DNA of 64,000 bases from Qipengyuania proteolytica (GCF_019711565.1 NZ_JAIGNN010000001.1:558001-622000); one strand, 5' to 3'; positions 17,803 to 31,978 are shown, counted from the stretch's first letter. Translations and numbers: made by a program. Notes: generated by a model from the sequence alone, not told the origin.

Positions 17803-18582
17803 TCAGAAGATCGAATAGCCGCCGTCGATCACCACCGAATCGCCGGTGTGGAACTTGCTGGCATCACTCGCGAAATAGACCGCGATGCCGGCAAAATCCT
17901 CGCCTTCGCCCCAGCGGCGCATGGGTACCCGGCCGATGGCCTTTTCGTTGAAGGCGTCCCACGACTGCAGCCGCTCGGTCATTTCGGTGGCGATCCAGCC
18001 GGGCAGCACCGCATTGGCGCGGATGCCGTGACGGGCCAGTTCGACCGCCGTGCCGCGCACCATCGCGAGGACGCCCGCCTTGGTCACGGCATAGGCCTGG
18101 TTCTGCGGCGCGCCGTGGATCGCCGAGACACTCGACGTCACCAGCAGCGAGCCGCCCTTGTCCCCCGCCTCCGCACGCGCAACCATGTGTTTCGCGGCTT
18201 CGCGGAAGGTCCAGAATACAGCGTCGAGATTGACCGTCGTAACCTTGCGCCACTGCTCGGTGGTCTGCTCGGTCAGCGGCGCGCCACCGCCGACCCCGGC
18301 GTTGGCGATGCAAGTGTCGATCCGGCCGAGTCGCGACAGGCTCTCGGACATGGCATCTACCACGGCCTCTTCGTTCGACACGTCGACTTCCAGTGCCTCG
18401 ACCCGGCCGCCATGCGTCTTGAGCTTCTCCAGCGCTGTGGCATTCTTGCCCGCATTGCGCCCCCAGATCGCAACATCGGCACCGGCTGCGGCAAGGCCTT
18501 CCGCCATGCCCAGGCCGATCCCGCCATTGCCCCCGGTCACAACTGCCACCTTGCCAGTAAGGTCGAAGGGTTTGAATGCCAT
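17803..18582 (-). CDS. Short-chain dehydrogenase/reductase
   Basis: The 259-residue protein is a classical SDR: TGGNGGIGLGMAEGLA nucleotide-binding motif, NAGVGGG, catalytic Ser in VTSSVSAIHG, and YAVTKAG. It probably oxidises or reduces a hydroxyl or keto group with NAD(P). The C-terminal FHTGDSVVIDGGYSIF is standard. I chose ATG 18582 (MAFKPFDLTGK) because it gives the usual SDR N-terminus; longer in-frame extension is noncoding. It is divergent from a crotonase gene, suggesting a shared catabolic role, but the substrate is unknown. Confidence 0.85.
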   Translation of the reverse strand: MAFKPFDLTGKVAVVTGGNGGIGLGMAEGLAAAGADVAIWGRNAGKNATALEKLKTHGGRVEALEVDVSNEEAVVDAMSESLSRLGRIDTCIANAGVGGGAPLTEQTTEQWRKVTTVNLDAVFWTFREAAKHMVARAEAGDKGGSLLVTSSVSAIHGAPQNQAYAVTKAGVLAMVRGTAVELARHGIRANAVLPGWIATEMTERLQSWDAFNEKAIGRVPMRRWGEGEDFAGIAVYFASDASKFHTGDSVVIDGGYSIF

Positions 18583-18669
18583 GATCGCGTGTCTCCTCTC
18601 TCGTGCGCCCCACTCAACGCCAGCGCGAGGACGATTGCAAGATGCAACCGACCCGCTAGTCTGCGCGGC

Positions 18670-19452
18670 ATGACCGACCTTATCCTGACCGACATCGCCG
18701 ACGGCATCGCCACCGTCACCCTCAACCGCCCGGAAGCGATGAATGCGCTGTCGAAAGCGCTGCGGCACCGGCTCTACGAAGTGATGACCGCGCTGGACGC
18801 GGACGATACCGTGCGCGCGGTGATCCTGACCGGTGCGGGTGAGCGGGCCTTCACGGCGGGCCTCGACCTCAAGGAACTCGGCAGCGAGGCGGGCGCGCTC
18901 GGCGCAGCCAATGCGGAAGGCGCGGACGAAAACCCGGTCAAGGCGATCGAGGTCTGCCGCAAGCCGGTGATCGGCGCGATCAACGGGGTCGCGATCACCG
19001 GCGGGTTCGAGGTCGCTCTCGCGTGCGACGTGCTGATCGCCAGCACCAATGCGCGCTTCGCCGATACGCACGCCCGCGTCGGCATCGTGCCGGGATGGGG
19101 CCTGTCGCAGAAATTGAGCCGGATGATCGGGATCAGCCGGGCCAAGGAGCTGAGCTTCACCGGCAATTTCCTCGATGCCGGCACGGCCGAGCGCTGGGGC
19201 CTCGTCAACCGCGTCGTCGCGCCCGAAGATTTGCTCCCCGAAGCGCGCAAGCTAGCCGCGGACATGGCCAGCATCGATCCCGCCTTCCTCGCGCAGTACA
19301 AGGCGCTGATCGACGAAGGCTATGCCGCGAGCTTCGGCGAGGGGCTCGAGATCGAGCACAGGCTGTCCTCCGCCGCGAACTCCGCCGTGAGCCCGGAAGA
19401 GGTCGAGGCCCGCCGCGCAGACGTGCAGGCGCGGGGCCGCACACAAGGCTAG
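18670..19452 (+). CDS. Enoyl-CoA hydratase/isomerase family protein (crotonase fold)
   Basis: The 260-residue protein has the crotonase pattern VTLNRPEAMNALS, an oxyanion-hole segment FTAGLDLKELG and GAINGVAITGGFEVALACD. The first catalytic Glu of hydratases aligns with Glu in GFEVALA. The second falls in FADTHARVGIVPGWG, where standard hydratases have Glu (as in PEI) and this protein has His, so simple enoyl-CoA hydration is uncertain. The start at ATG 18670 yields the normal N-terminus (MTDLILTDIADG); the open frame extends further upstream through the SDR antisense and is not coding. Confidence 0.8.
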   Translation: MTDLILTDIADGIATVTLNRPEAMNALSKALRHRLYEVMTALDADDTVRAVILTGAGERAFTAGLDLKELGSEAGALGAANAEGADENPVKAIEVCRKPVIGAINGVAITGGFEVALACDVLIASTNARFADTHARVGIVPGWGLSQKLSRMIGISRAKELSFTGNFLDAGTAERWGLVNRVVAPEDLLPEARKLAADMASIDPAFLAQYKALIDEGYAASFGEGLEIEHRLSSAANSAVSPEEVEARRADVQARGRTQG

Positions 19453-19472
19453 GTTCGCAGCAGGGCGAAGAC

Positions 19473-19982
19473 TCAAGCCAGCCCTAGCGTTGCGAGGACG
19501 AAGTCTGCCCGCGCGGCTAGCGAAATGCGCGGCAGTTCCGCGGTTCTGTAGCCGAGACTTGGCAGCAGGTTGGAAAGGTGTTCGTATTCGACTCTGGCGG
19601 TACCCAGATCGTGACGCCGCATCGAATCCTGGCAAAAGATTTCGGGCCAGGGTGGAACAAGAAACACTGCGTCATAGGGCCGATACGAACCCAGTTCCGC
19701 CACAGCCGGCCTTGCGTCCAGTCGCTCCAGTCCGGCCAGCGCATCGATCAATCCGCGGTCGTAGAACACCGGTTCCTGGTCTTCCAGATGCTCGGCGAGG
19801 TCCGCGCGCGCCATATCGGCAGCGGCCCACAGGAAGGCGCGGGGGTCTTCCCATGGCGTGATGCCCGCGGCAATCAGTCTGCGCCCGGGTTCGGGCACCG
19901 TGCAATAGCCACGCTGCGCGAGCTCTTGGAGTAGCGACGATTTGCCGCCACCCGAACAACCGGTGATGAGTATGTCGGCCAG
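19473..19982 (-). CDS. AAA_28-type small ATPase, probable CTG start
   Basis: The protein resembles the AAA_28 family of small P-loop ATPases. The Walker A motif GCSGGGKSS is encoded upstream of the first conventional start (GTG at 19898), which would remove it. The frame is open back to the end of gltD and contains no ATG, GTG or TTG before the P-loop. The best candidate is CTG at 19982, four bases after the gltD stop, giving 169 residues starting LADILITGCSGGGKSS. Later motifs fit the family (PEPGRRLI, VFYDRGLIDALAG, FLVPPWPEIF). A start by coupling to gltD translation, a non-AUG start or a sequencing error are all possible. Confidence 0.65.
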   Translation of the reverse strand: MADILITGCSGGGKSSLLQELAQRGYCTVPEPGRRLIAAGITPWEDPRAFLWAAADMARADLAEHLEDQEPVFYDRGLIDALAGLERLDARPAVAELGSYRPYDAVFLVPPWPEIFCQDSMRRHDLGTARVEYEHLSNLLPSLGYRTAELPRISLAARADFVLATLGLA

Positions 19983-19986
19983 GCGC

Positions 19987-21423
19987 CTAGCGCGGCAGGT
20001 CGGAGAGGCCCATCAGCGCCTTGTCGACCGCATGGGCGCACTGGCGCCCTTCGCGGATCGCCCAGACGACCAGGCTCTGCCCGCGCCGCATGTCGCCGCA
20101 GGAGAAGACGTTTGCCTCGCTGGTGAGGTACCATTCGGTATCCGCTGCGACATTGCCGCGCCCGTCGAGATCGACTCCGGCACGATCGAGCAGTCCGCGG
20201 CGCTTGGGACCGGTGAAGCCCATGGCGAGCAGGATCAGGTCGGCCTTCAGGGTGAAGGTGCTCCCCTCCACTTCCTGCATGCGGCCATCCTTCCATTCGA
20301 CGCGGACGCATTCGAGGCCGGCGACGTCGCCGTTCTCTTCGACCACGCGCTTGGTGAGGACAGCCCAGTCGCGATCGACGCCTTCCTCGTGGCTCGAGGA
20401 GGTGCGCAGCTTCAGCGGCCAGTCGGGCCAGGTCAGCGCCTTGTCTTCCTTCTCCGGCGGCTTGGGCATGATCTCGAGCTGGGTGACGCTGGCCGCGCCT
20501 TGCCGGTTGCTCGTGCCGACGCAGTCGCTGCCGGTGTCGCCGCCGCCGATCACGATCACGTGCTTGCCGGTTGCGGTCAGCGAGCCGCGCGGCGCGGCAC
20601 GTACTTCCTCGTCGCCTGCATTGCGCTTGTTCTGCTGGGTGAGGAATTCCATCGCCAGCCGCACGCCGGGCAGCTCGGCGCCGGGGATGTCTAGCTGGCG
20701 CGCTTCTTCCGCGCCGCCGGCCAGAACCACCGCGTCGAAATTTTCCTGCAGGGCGGTGAAGCTGACCTCGACGCCGACCTCGCTCGAGGTGCGGAACTGG
20801 ACGCCTTCGGCCTCCATCTGCACCGCACGGCGGTTGATGAGGTGCTTCTCCATCTTGAAGTCGGGAATGCCGTAGCGCAGCAGTCCGCCGATCCGGTCGC
20901 TCTTCTCGAACACGGTCACGGCATGGCCCGCACGGGCCAGTTGCTGAGCGCAGGCGAGGCCGGCAGGTCCCGAGCCGATCACCGCAACCGACTTGCCGGT
21001 GCGCTTGTCCGCGATCTGCGGTTTGACCCAGCCTTCCTGGAAGCCGCGGTCGATGATCGCACATTCGATCGACTTGATGGTGACCGGGCTGTCGATGAGG
21101 TTGAGCGTGCAGGCTGCCTCGCACGGGGCGGGGCAGACGCGGCCGGTAAACTCGGGGAAATTGTTGGTCGAGTGCAGGACTTCGAGCGCGTTCTTCCAAT
21201 CGTCCTCGTAGACGAGGTGGTTCCAGTCCGGGATGATGTTGTTCACCGGACAGCCGTTGTGACAATAGGGAATGCCGCAGTTCATGCAGCGCGACGCCTG
21301 CGTGCGCAGCTTGTCCTCGCTCAGCGGGACCACGAATTCCTTGTAGTTCCCGAGGCGCTCCTTGGGATCGCGATAGCTGCGATCCTCGCGCTCGAATTCG
21401 AGAAAGCCGGTTTCCTTGCCCAT
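19987..21423 (-). CDS. gltD: Glutamate synthase small (beta) subunit
   Basis: GltD takes electrons from NADPH and passes them by FAD and iron-sulfur clusters to GltB. The 478-residue protein has two N-terminal cysteine clusters ([14 protein letters not shown] and [12 protein letters not shown]) for [4Fe-4S] binding, then an FAD motif ([19 protein letters not shown]) and an NADPH motif ([19 protein letters not shown]). The length is standard. It starts five bases after gltB, in operon, and is followed closely by a small ATPase gene. Confidence 0.96.
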   Translation of the reverse strand: MGKETGFLEFEREDRSYRDPKERLGNYKEFVVPLSEDKLRTQASRCMNCGIPYCHNGCPVNNIIPDWNHLVYEDDWKNALEVLHSTNNFPEFTGRVCPAPCEAACTLNLIDSPVTIKSIECAIIDRGFQEGWVKPQIADKRTGKSVAVIGSGPAGLACAQQLARAGHAVTVFEKSDRIGGLLRYGIPDFKMEKHLINRRAVQMEAEGVQFRTSSEVGVEVSFTALQENFDAVVLAGGAEEARQLDIPGAELPGVRLAMEFLTQQNKRNAGDEEVRAAPRGSLTATGKHVIVIGGGDTGSDCVGTSNRQGAASVTQLEIMPKPPEKEDKALTWPDWPLKLRTSSSHEEGVDRDWAVLTKRVVEENGDVAGLECVRVEWKDGRMQEVEGSTFTLKADLILLAMGFTGPKRRGLLDRAGVDLDGRGNVAADTEWYLTSEANVFSCGDMRRGQSLVVWAIREGRQCAHAVDKALMGLSDLPR

Positions 21424-21428
21424 GACCC

Positions 21429-26126
<4,698 letters not shown>

Positions 26127-26310
26127 GAGGGGTCGGGTGACCAAATCCAATGGTGCCACAGCGGCACCGCAAAATTGCGCGAGCGATCGTCATGGCGGGA
26201 GGATTGTGGTTTTGCAACTGCGAGAAGCGAAGCAATATTTCACGCGCACCAAGTTTTCCGCGCGGGAAGGCGGATGGGCGCGGGATAAATTCGTATTCGC
26301 CGCTACGGCA

Positions 26311-27231
26311 CTAAGGGCGCTTGCCGTCCTGCGACAGGCGTTCGAGGGCACTCCGCAGGCTGGCCTGGGGATCGTCCGTGCCGGCTTCCGCGCTGGCGGG
26401 CGGGGCCGAACGATCGGCCTCGCGGCGCAGGAAAGCGATCACCGGATCGACGTCACCATCGGCGGGCGTCGTGCCCCGTTCTTCGGCGGCGCGCTGCGCG
26501 GCTATGGCCTGTGCCAGCCGGGCAGTCAGATCGGCGAGGGAGAGATCGCCGATTGCATCGACCGCAGCCTTGGACAGCGGTGCGGGCAGGGGTTCGGGAC
26601 GTGTGCCGGCCGTCGCCTTGCCGACCTCCGTCCATTCGAGTTCGGTCTCCGGCATTTCGGCCGTATTGCTGCGGTCCGCCTCCGGTGCCGCCGGCACGAT
26701 CGGCCCGTCGCCCCCCGTTTCTTCGACGACTTCCTCGAAATCGGCGTCCACGACCTCGATCGGATCCTGTGTCGCCGCCTCGTAGCCTTCGTCGGTCAGG
26801 TATTCGCGCGGATTGAACGGTCGGCGCGGAGCCTCCTCTCCGGTGGCTTCTACGGGCGCTTCGTCAACCTCTTCGAGCCACGGTCCGGTGGCTTCGAGGA
26901 CATCCTCGTCCCGGAGGTCGTCCTCACTCCAGGCCTCGGGCTCGTCCCGCTCCTGCGCGTCACCGAAGGCGGTCACGCGCATGGCGATCACCAGGCCGAG
27001 CAGCAGGCCGAACAGTCCGGCCAGTGCGGACAGGACCAGCCGCGCCAGCAGCGCATTGCCGACGAAGCGATCGATGCCGAGGGCACCGCGCAGGCTCGCG
27101 ACGACCGGGTCGGGCATGACGAAGGTGCCACCGGCCAGCAGGGCTGCGAACCACAGCGCCACCAGCCATCGGAATGCCGGATGGCCGCTGATCGGTCTTG
27201 TGTCGGTTGCGCCGGACATCGGTGCTGTCAT
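26311..27231 (-). CDS. Membrane protein with long acidic domain, unknown function
   Basis: I do not recognise this 306-residue protein. It has two transmembrane helices near the N-terminus (about residues 19-40, WLVALWFAALLAGGTFVM, and 62-85, ALAGLFGLLLGLVIAM). A long soluble tail follows, very rich in Glu, Asp, Pro and Ala (for example ERDEPEAWSEDDLRDED), which is probably disordered. A conserved-looking patch near the end (LADLTARLAQAIAAQ) may be helical. It lies between gltB and an exosortase-associated glycosyltransferase, all on the minus strand. The start is ATG 27231 or the GTG just before it. Confidence 0.55.
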   Translation of the reverse strand: MTAPMSGATDTRPISGHPAFRWLVALWFAALLAGGTFVMPDPVVASLRGALGIDRFVGNALLARLVLSALAGLFGLLLGLVIAMRVTAFGDAQERDEPEAWSEDDLRDEDVLEATGPWLEEVDEAPVEATGEEAPRRPFNPREYLTDEGYEAATQDPIEVVDADFEEVVEETGGDGPIVPAAPEADRSNTAEMPETELEWTEVGKATAGTRPEPLPAPLSKAAVDAIGDLSLADLTARLAQAIAAQRAAEERGTTPADGDVDPVIAFLRREADRSAPPASAEAGTDDPQASLRSALERLSQDGKRP

Positions 27232-27244
27232 CACCCCTTCGAAA

Positions 27245-28474
27245 TCAGCCGACCGCAGAATGCCGTCGATCCGGCTTCGCGCCTAGCAGTTCTTGGTAAA
27301 CATCGAGATAACGCTCCACGTTCCGCGACCAATCGTGCCGCTGGGCGACATGCTCGCGGCCCCGCTCGCGCATGGCAGGCCAGCCGGCTTTCGCATCGAT
27401 GAAGCGGGCCAGTGCGGCGGCCATGGCCGGGGGATCGTCTGGCGGAAAGAGCAGGCCCGTCACCCCGTCCTCGATCAATTCGCGGTGACCGCCGACATCG
27501 CTTGCGGCGACGATCTTACGTTCTGCCATCGCCTCGAGCGGCTTCAGCGGGGTGACGAGATCGGTCAGGCGCGATTTCTTGCGTGGGTAGGCGAGCACGT
27601 CGACCAGCGAGTAATAGCGTTCGACTTCGGCATGGGGCACGCGCCCGGTGAAGACGATCGCCGCGCTGGCGGGAGAGGCCGCGGCTTGGGCGCGCAGGGC
27701 TTCGTCCATCGGGCCACCACCTACCAGCAGGAGCTGCGCCGCCGGATGCAGCTCCTGCAGCAAGGGCATGGCGGCGATCAGGTCGTCGAGCCCTTCGTAG
27801 TCGTAGAAGCTGCCGATGAAGCCGATGACCGGGTCGGTGCCGATGCCGATTGCCTGCACGAGCGCATCGTCGCGCGGCGGTGGATCGCCGAACAGCGTGA
27901 GGTCGACGCCATTGGGCGAAAGACCGATCTTGTCCCCGTCATGGCCGCGGGCGACCAGATCGTCGCGCAACCCTTCGCAGATCGTGAACACGGCATCGGC
28001 GCCCGCCACCACGCGGTTTTCGAGCGCGCGGGTGAGGCGGTATTTGAGCGAGCCTTCGGTGCCGGTCCCGTTACCGACCGCCGCATCCTCCCAGAAAGCG
28101 CGGATCTCGTAGACGAAAGGCAGGCCGATGTTTCGTGCGGCCCGCAGGCCCGCCATGCCGCAAAGCGCGGGCGAATGGGCATGGAGCACGTCGGGCCGCC
28201 AGTCGGCGGCTACGCGCTCGATCTGGGCGCGCAAACTCTCTATCTCGCGCCATTCGCGCAGGCCCGGGGGTCCCGAGGTTGCGCCCGGTGTGCGGTGAAA
28301 CGTCAGCCCTTCGACGGTCTCTACGTCCGGTCCCTCGGCCAGATGGCGTGCGCCTGTGATCCCGCGCACCTCGACGCCCTTCCCCTGGAGGCTCTTGAGG
28401 ATGGCGCGCGTGCGAAAGGTATAGCCCGAATGCAGGGGCAGCGAGTGGTCGAGGATGTGCAGGACGCGTGTCAT
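27245..28474 (-). CDS. Exosortase A-associated glycosyltransferase
   Basis: The 409-residue GT4-type glycosyltransferase matches the family associated with the PEP-CTERM/exosortase A (XrtA) system (TIGR04063 type). The hallmark N-terminus is LHILDHSLPLHSGYTFRTRA. Other features are the GT-B donor half with IGFIGSFYDYEGLDDLI and the GRVPHAEVERYYSLVDVLAYP region. Such enzymes build exopolysaccharide or glycan parts of the exosortase system at the inner face of the membrane. No exosortase gene is in this window. ATG 28474 gives the hallmark start; an upstream extension of 15 residues is less likely. Confidence 0.85.
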   Translation of the reverse strand: MTRVLHILDHSLPLHSGYTFRTRAILKSLQGKGVEVRGITGARHLAEGPDVETVEGLTFHRTPGATSGPPGLREWREIESLRAQIERVAADWRPDVLHAHSPALCGMAGLRAARNIGLPFVYEIRAFWEDAAVGNGTGTEGSLKYRLTRALENRVVAGADAVFTICEGLRDDLVARGHDGDKIGLSPNGVDLTLFGDPPPRDDALVQAIGIGTDPVIGFIGSFYDYEGLDDLIAAMPLLQELHPAAQLLLVGGGPMDEALRAQAAASPASAAIVFTGRVPHAEVERYYSLVDVLAYPRKKSRLTDLVTPLKPLEAMAERKIVAASDVGGHRELIEDGVTGLLFPPDDPPAMAAALARFIDAKAGWPAMRERGREHVAQRHDWSRNVERYLDVYQELLGAKPDRRHSAVG

Positions 28475-28555
28475 GTGGCAGGGCTTGTGACACACCAGGC
28501 TTAACACCGCGTCAACCACAAGCTGCTAAGTCTGCGCGCAAGGAAGACTGCCCGC

Positions 28556-28747
28556 TTGATCGATTACATCGCCCTCGGCCTGACCCATGCGCTGATCATG
28601 CTCGCCCTGCTGCGCGTCCTCGTGCGGCCCGAGCTCGATCGCGAGGACATGATGGCGGACGAGCCGGACGGGGATGCGGAGCCCGAAACCACGCCGCGCG
28701 CGAGGCGCCGCGGGCGGCGGACGCGCAACGGGGGCGGCCATGCTTGA
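28556..28747 (+). CDS. Small membrane protein upstream of the O-ligase
   Basis: This is a 63-residue protein with one transmembrane helix (residues about 3-23, DYIALGLTHALIMLALLRVLV) and a polar tail that goes from acidic to strongly basic (RARRRGRRTRNGG). It starts at TTG 28556 and its stop overlaps the start of the O-ligase gene by eight bases, so the two are probably coupled. I do not recognise a family. It may be an accessory subunit of the ligase. The non-ATG start and short length lower confidence. Confidence 0.45.
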   Translation: MIDYIALGLTHALIMLALLRVLVRPELDREDMMADEPDGDAEPETTPRARRRGRRTRNGGGHA

Positions 28748-30122
28748 CATCGCGCTGTTCCTGACGGTGATGATCTTCTTCGCCATGGGTATCAGGCGGC
28801 CCTTCATCTGGGTGCTGGCCTATCTCTACATCGACATCCTCGCGCCGCAGAAGATCAGCTGGTCGCTGCTCTCGTCGATCCCGGTTTCGCTCATCGCCTT
28901 CCTGCTCGCCTTTGCCGGCTGGATCATCGGCGACACCAAGGCGAACACCCAGTTCACGCTGCGGCAGGGCATCCTGCTGGCGCTGCTGGTGTGGTGCTTC
29001 ATGACCCTGCAATGGGCCGACTTCCCCGAATTCGCGCAAGCCAAGTGGGACTGGGTGTGGAAGGCGCTGGTCTTCGCGATCTTCCTGCCCGTCACCTTGA
29101 CGACACGGCTCAGGATCGAGACCGCGATCCTCGTCATGGTGCTGACGGCGGGGGCGATCATCATCTCGGCCGGGATGAAGACGGCAGGCGGCGGCGGCGG
29201 CTACGGCAATCTCTACCTGTTCGTGAACGACAATTCGAACATGTACGAAAGCTCGACCCTCGCCACGGTCGCGATCTCGATCATCCCGATCATCCTCTGG
29301 CTGGCAAAGCATTCGACGATCTACCCGACCGTCTGGCGGGTGAAGACCTTAGCGGGCCTGCTGATCTTCGCCTGCCTCATGATCCCGATCGGGACCGAGG
29401 CGCGCACCGGGCTCGTCTGCATCGGCGTGCTCGGTTTGCTGATGCTGCGCGATGTGAAGCGGCGCATGCTGTATATCGCAGGGGCGGCAGCGCTCGGCCT
29501 TGCTGCCCTGCCGTTCCTTCCCGCGAGCTACTACGAGCGGATGTCGACGCTGGGTTCGGTGCAGCAGGACCAGTCGGCCTCGACCCGGATGCAGGTGTGG
29601 ATGTGGACGCTCGACTACGTCGGCAGCCGCCCGCTCGGCGGGGGTTTCGACGCCTTCCGGGGGAATAGCTTCACCTACCAGCTGCCGGTCGTCGAGAAGG
29701 ACGGCGCGACCGTGTCGGTCGAATACCAGGAAATCACCGACGGCGCGCGCGCCTATCACTCCTCCATCTTCGAGATGCTGGGCGAACAGGGCTGGCCGGG
29801 CCTGTTCCTCTGGCTGGCCCTCCACGGCGTCGGGTTGTGGCAGATGGAAGTCATCCGCAAGCGGTGGATGCACCGCAAGGCCCCGGCCGAGCAATGGCAG
29901 TCCCCGCTCGCCAGCGCGCTGCAATTCGCGCAGATCATCTACCTCGTGGGTGCGACCTTCCAGGGGATCGCCTTCCAGCCCTTCGTGCTCATGCTCGTGG
30001 GCCTGCAGATCGGCCTGTGGACCTATTGCAGGAAGCGCGAGTCGGCGAAGGTCGAGGCAGTACGCAAGGCGGCGCGCGACGCCCGCCGTGCCACAGCCTC
30101 GGCCAATCCCGCAATGCCGTAA
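28740..30122 (+). CDS. Putative O-glycosylation ligase, exosortase A-associated
   Basis: The 460-residue polytopic membrane protein matches the Wzy/O-antigen-ligase-like family of exosortase A systems (TIGR03097 type). About ten or more hydrophobic helices are visible, starting MLDIALFLTVMIFFAMGIRRP. A soluble loop with TLGSVQQDQSASTRMQVWMW and GGGFDAFRGNSF lies between helices, as in O-ligases, and is followed by YHSSIFEMLGEQGWPG. It would transfer a glycan from a lipid carrier to an acceptor on the periplasmic side. It is divergent from the glycosyltransferase of the same system. Confidence 0.85.
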   Translation: MLDIALFLTVMIFFAMGIRRPFIWVLAYLYIDILAPQKISWSLLSSIPVSLIAFLLAFAGWIIGDTKANTQFTLRQGILLALLVWCFMTLQWADFPEFAQAKWDWVWKALVFAIFLPVTLTTRLRIETAILVMVLTAGAIIISAGMKTAGGGGGYGNLYLFVNDNSNMYESSTLATVAISIIPIILWLAKHSTIYPTVWRVKTLAGLLIFACLMIPIGTEARTGLVCIGVLGLLMLRDVKRRMLYIAGAAALGLAALPFLPASYYERMSTLGSVQQDQSASTRMQVWMWTLDYVGSRPLGGGFDAFRGNSFTYQLPVVEKDGATVSVEYQEITDGARAYHSSIFEMLGEQGWPGLFLWLALHGVGLWQMEVIRKRWMHRKAPAEQWQSPLASALQFAQIIYLVGATFQGIAFQPFVLMLVGLQIGLWTYCRKRESAKVEAVRKAARDARRATASANPAMP

Positions 30123-30232
30123 CGGCAGCGTCCGGGCGGGTTGCGCGCCCTCTCTCGTTGCGCCATGAGTCCGCCCGCGAGCGCGGCCGGAGTCGCGCAA
30201 AACCACGGTTTTTCGAGAGAGAGGAGGCGCGC

Positions 30233-30682
30233 ATGAGCCCGCAGGAACTGGCAGAGAAAGTCGGACAGCACATCGGCACCAGCGAATGGGTCGAGATGAG
30301 CCAAGAGCGCATCAACCAGTTCGCCGACGCGACCGGTGACCACCAGTTCATCCACATCAACGAGGAAGCGGCCAAGATGACGCCCTTCGGCGGCACCATC
30401 GCGCATGGCTTCCTGACGCTGTCGATGATCCCCTATCTCGGCGCCCATTCGGATACGCCCAAGCTCGACGGCGTGAAAATGGGCGTGAACTACGGCGGCA
30501 ACAAGACCCGCTTCATCTCGCCGGTCCGCAGCGGCAAGCGCATCCGCGGTCACTGGAAGCTCCTCGAAATGGTCGAGAAGCGTCCGGGCCAGTGGCAGCA
30601 GACCTGCGAGATCACCATGGAGATCGAAGGCGAGGAAAAGCCCGCCCTGATCTGCGAATGGATCACCCAGATTTTCGTCTGA
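30233..30682 (+). CDS. MaoC-type (R)-specific enoyl-CoA hydratase family protein
   Basis: The 149-residue protein is a single hot-dog domain of the MaoC type. The hydratase motif is seen in the region FADATGDHQFIHINEEAA, with Asp and His as expected catalytic residues, followed by GTIAHGFLTLSMIPYL. It would hydrate trans-2-enoyl-CoA to (R)-3-hydroxyacyl-CoA or a related reaction. In PHA-making bacteria such enzymes (PhaJ) link beta-oxidation to polymer synthesis; this is inference. ATG 30233 has a strong Shine-Dalgarno (GAGGAGG). A thiolase gene follows after 58 bases. Confidence 0.85.
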   Translation: MSPQELAEKVGQHIGTSEWVEMSQERINQFADATGDHQFIHINEEAAKMTPFGGTIAHGFLTLSMIPYLGAHSDTPKLDGVKMGVNYGGNKTRFISPVRSGKRIRGHWKLLEMVEKRPGQWQQTCEITMEIEGEEKPALICEWITQIFV

Positions 30683-30740
30683 TTTCCCCCTCCTCCCCGG
30701 CGAGGATCAGGCACTTTCATAGCAATCCAAGGAAATACCC

Positions 30741-31919
30741 ATGCGTGACGCAGTCATCGTCTCCACCGCCCGCACCGCCATCGGTCGCGCCTACAAGGGC
30801 GGGTTCAACGACACCAAGGGCCCGACGCTCGGCGCCTATTCGCTGAAGCCCGCGATCGAGTGCGCCGGCATCGAAGCCGGCGAAGTCGACGACGTCCTGT
30901 GGGGCGCCGCGCTCCAGCAGGGCACGCAGGCCGGCAACCTCGCCCGGCAGGTCGCGCTGCGCGCCGGTTGCCCGATCGGCACCAGCGGCATGACGATCGA
31001 TCGCCAGTGCTCGAGCGGCCTGATGACCATCGCCACGGCGGCCAAGCAGATCATCGTCGATCGCATGGATGTGGTCGCTGCAGGTGGCCAGGAATCGATC
31101 AGCCTGGTGCAGACCAAGGAAATGCGCGTGATGCCCGATCCCGAGCTGATCAATATGCACGGCGCGATTTACATGCCGATGCTGCAGACCGCCGAAACGG
31201 TCGCCCAGCGCTATGGCATCAGCCGCGAAGCCCAGGACGAATACGCGCTCCAGTCGCAGCAGCGCACGGCACAGGCGCAGGAAGAAGGTCGCTTCGACGA
31301 CGAAATCGTCGCGGTTTCGACCACGCACAAGGTCCAGAACAAGGAAACCGGCGAGATTTCGGACGTCGCCATCACCATCGACAAGGACGAAGGCAACCGC
31401 CCCTCGACCACGCTCGAAGGCCTCGCCTCGCTGCAGCCGGTCATGGGTCCGGGCACCACGATTACGGCCGGCAACGCCTCGCAGCTGTCGGACGGGTCCT
31501 CGGCCAGCGTGCTGATGGAAGCGAAGGTCGCCGAACAGAAGGGTCTTGAACCGCTCGGCCGCTATGTCGGCATGGCGGTCGCGGGGACCGAGCCCGACGA
31601 GATGGGCATCGGCCCGGTCTTCGCGATCCCCAAGCTGCTCAAGCGCTTCGACCTCAGTGTCGACGACATCGGCATCTGGGAACTCAATGAAGCCTTTGCG
31701 GTGCAGGTACTCTACTGCCGCGACAAGCTCGGTATCGACAACGACAAGCTCAACGTCTCGGGCGGCTCGATCTCGATCGGCCACCCCTATGGCATGACCG
31801 GCGCCCGGTGCACGGGCCACGTCCTGCTCGAAGGCAAGCGTCGCGGCGCGAAATACGGCGTCGTCACCATGTGCGTCGGCGGCGGCATGGGTGCAGCGGG
31901 ACTGTTCGAGATCTTCTAA
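30741..31919 (+). CDS. Acetyl-CoA acyltransferase (thiolase)
   Basis: The 392-residue thiolase has all three active-site signatures: the nucleophile Cys in DRQCSSG, His in GHPYGMTG and Cys in CVGGGMG. It cleaves 3-ketoacyl-CoA or condenses acetyl-CoA; which direction applies here is not decided by sequence. It lies behind a MaoC-type hydratase, suggesting a small acyl-CoA unit. The start follows AAGGAAATACCC. A hairpin follows the stop. Confidence 0.92.
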   Translation: MRDAVIVSTARTAIGRAYKGGFNDTKGPTLGAYSLKPAIECAGIEAGEVDDVLWGAALQQGTQAGNLARQVALRAGCPIGTSGMTIDRQCSSGLMTIATAAKQIIVDRMDVVAAGGQESISLVQTKEMRVMPDPELINMHGAIYMPMLQTAETVAQRYGISREAQDEYALQSQQRTAQAQEEGRFDDEIVAVSTTHKVQNKETGEISDVAITIDKDEGNRPSTTLEGLASLQPVMGPGTTITAGNASQLSDGSSASVLMEAKVAEQKGLEPLGRYVGMAVAGTEPDEMGIGPVFAIPKLLKRFDLSVDDIGIWELNEAFAVQVLYCRDKLGIDNDKLNVSGGSISIGHPYGMTGARCTGHVLLEGKRRGAKYGVVTMCVGGGMGAAGLFEIF

Positions 31920-31949
31920 CTCCCACTTGTCCAAAGCATTGAAAGCGCG

Positions 31950-31978
31950 CATCCTTCGGCCCTAACGGTCGGAGGATG
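31950..31978 (+). terminator. Hairpin after the thiolase that also contains the next gene's Shine-Dalgarno
   Basis: CATCCTTCGGCC (31950-31961) pairs with GGTCGGAGGATG (31967-31978), with one wobble and one mismatch, around the loop CTAAC. TTCGTTT follows. The GGAGGA (31971-31976) that serves the downstream gene starting at 31986 lies in the right arm, so the hairpin could end the thiolase transcript, mask the ribosome site, or both. Confidence 0.45.

Noticed and set aside
30165-30236. 23-codon open frame overlapping the MaoC-type gene start
   Set aside because: It has no leader-peptide features (no codon run, no attenuator) and no conserved sequence; chance occurrence is likely.
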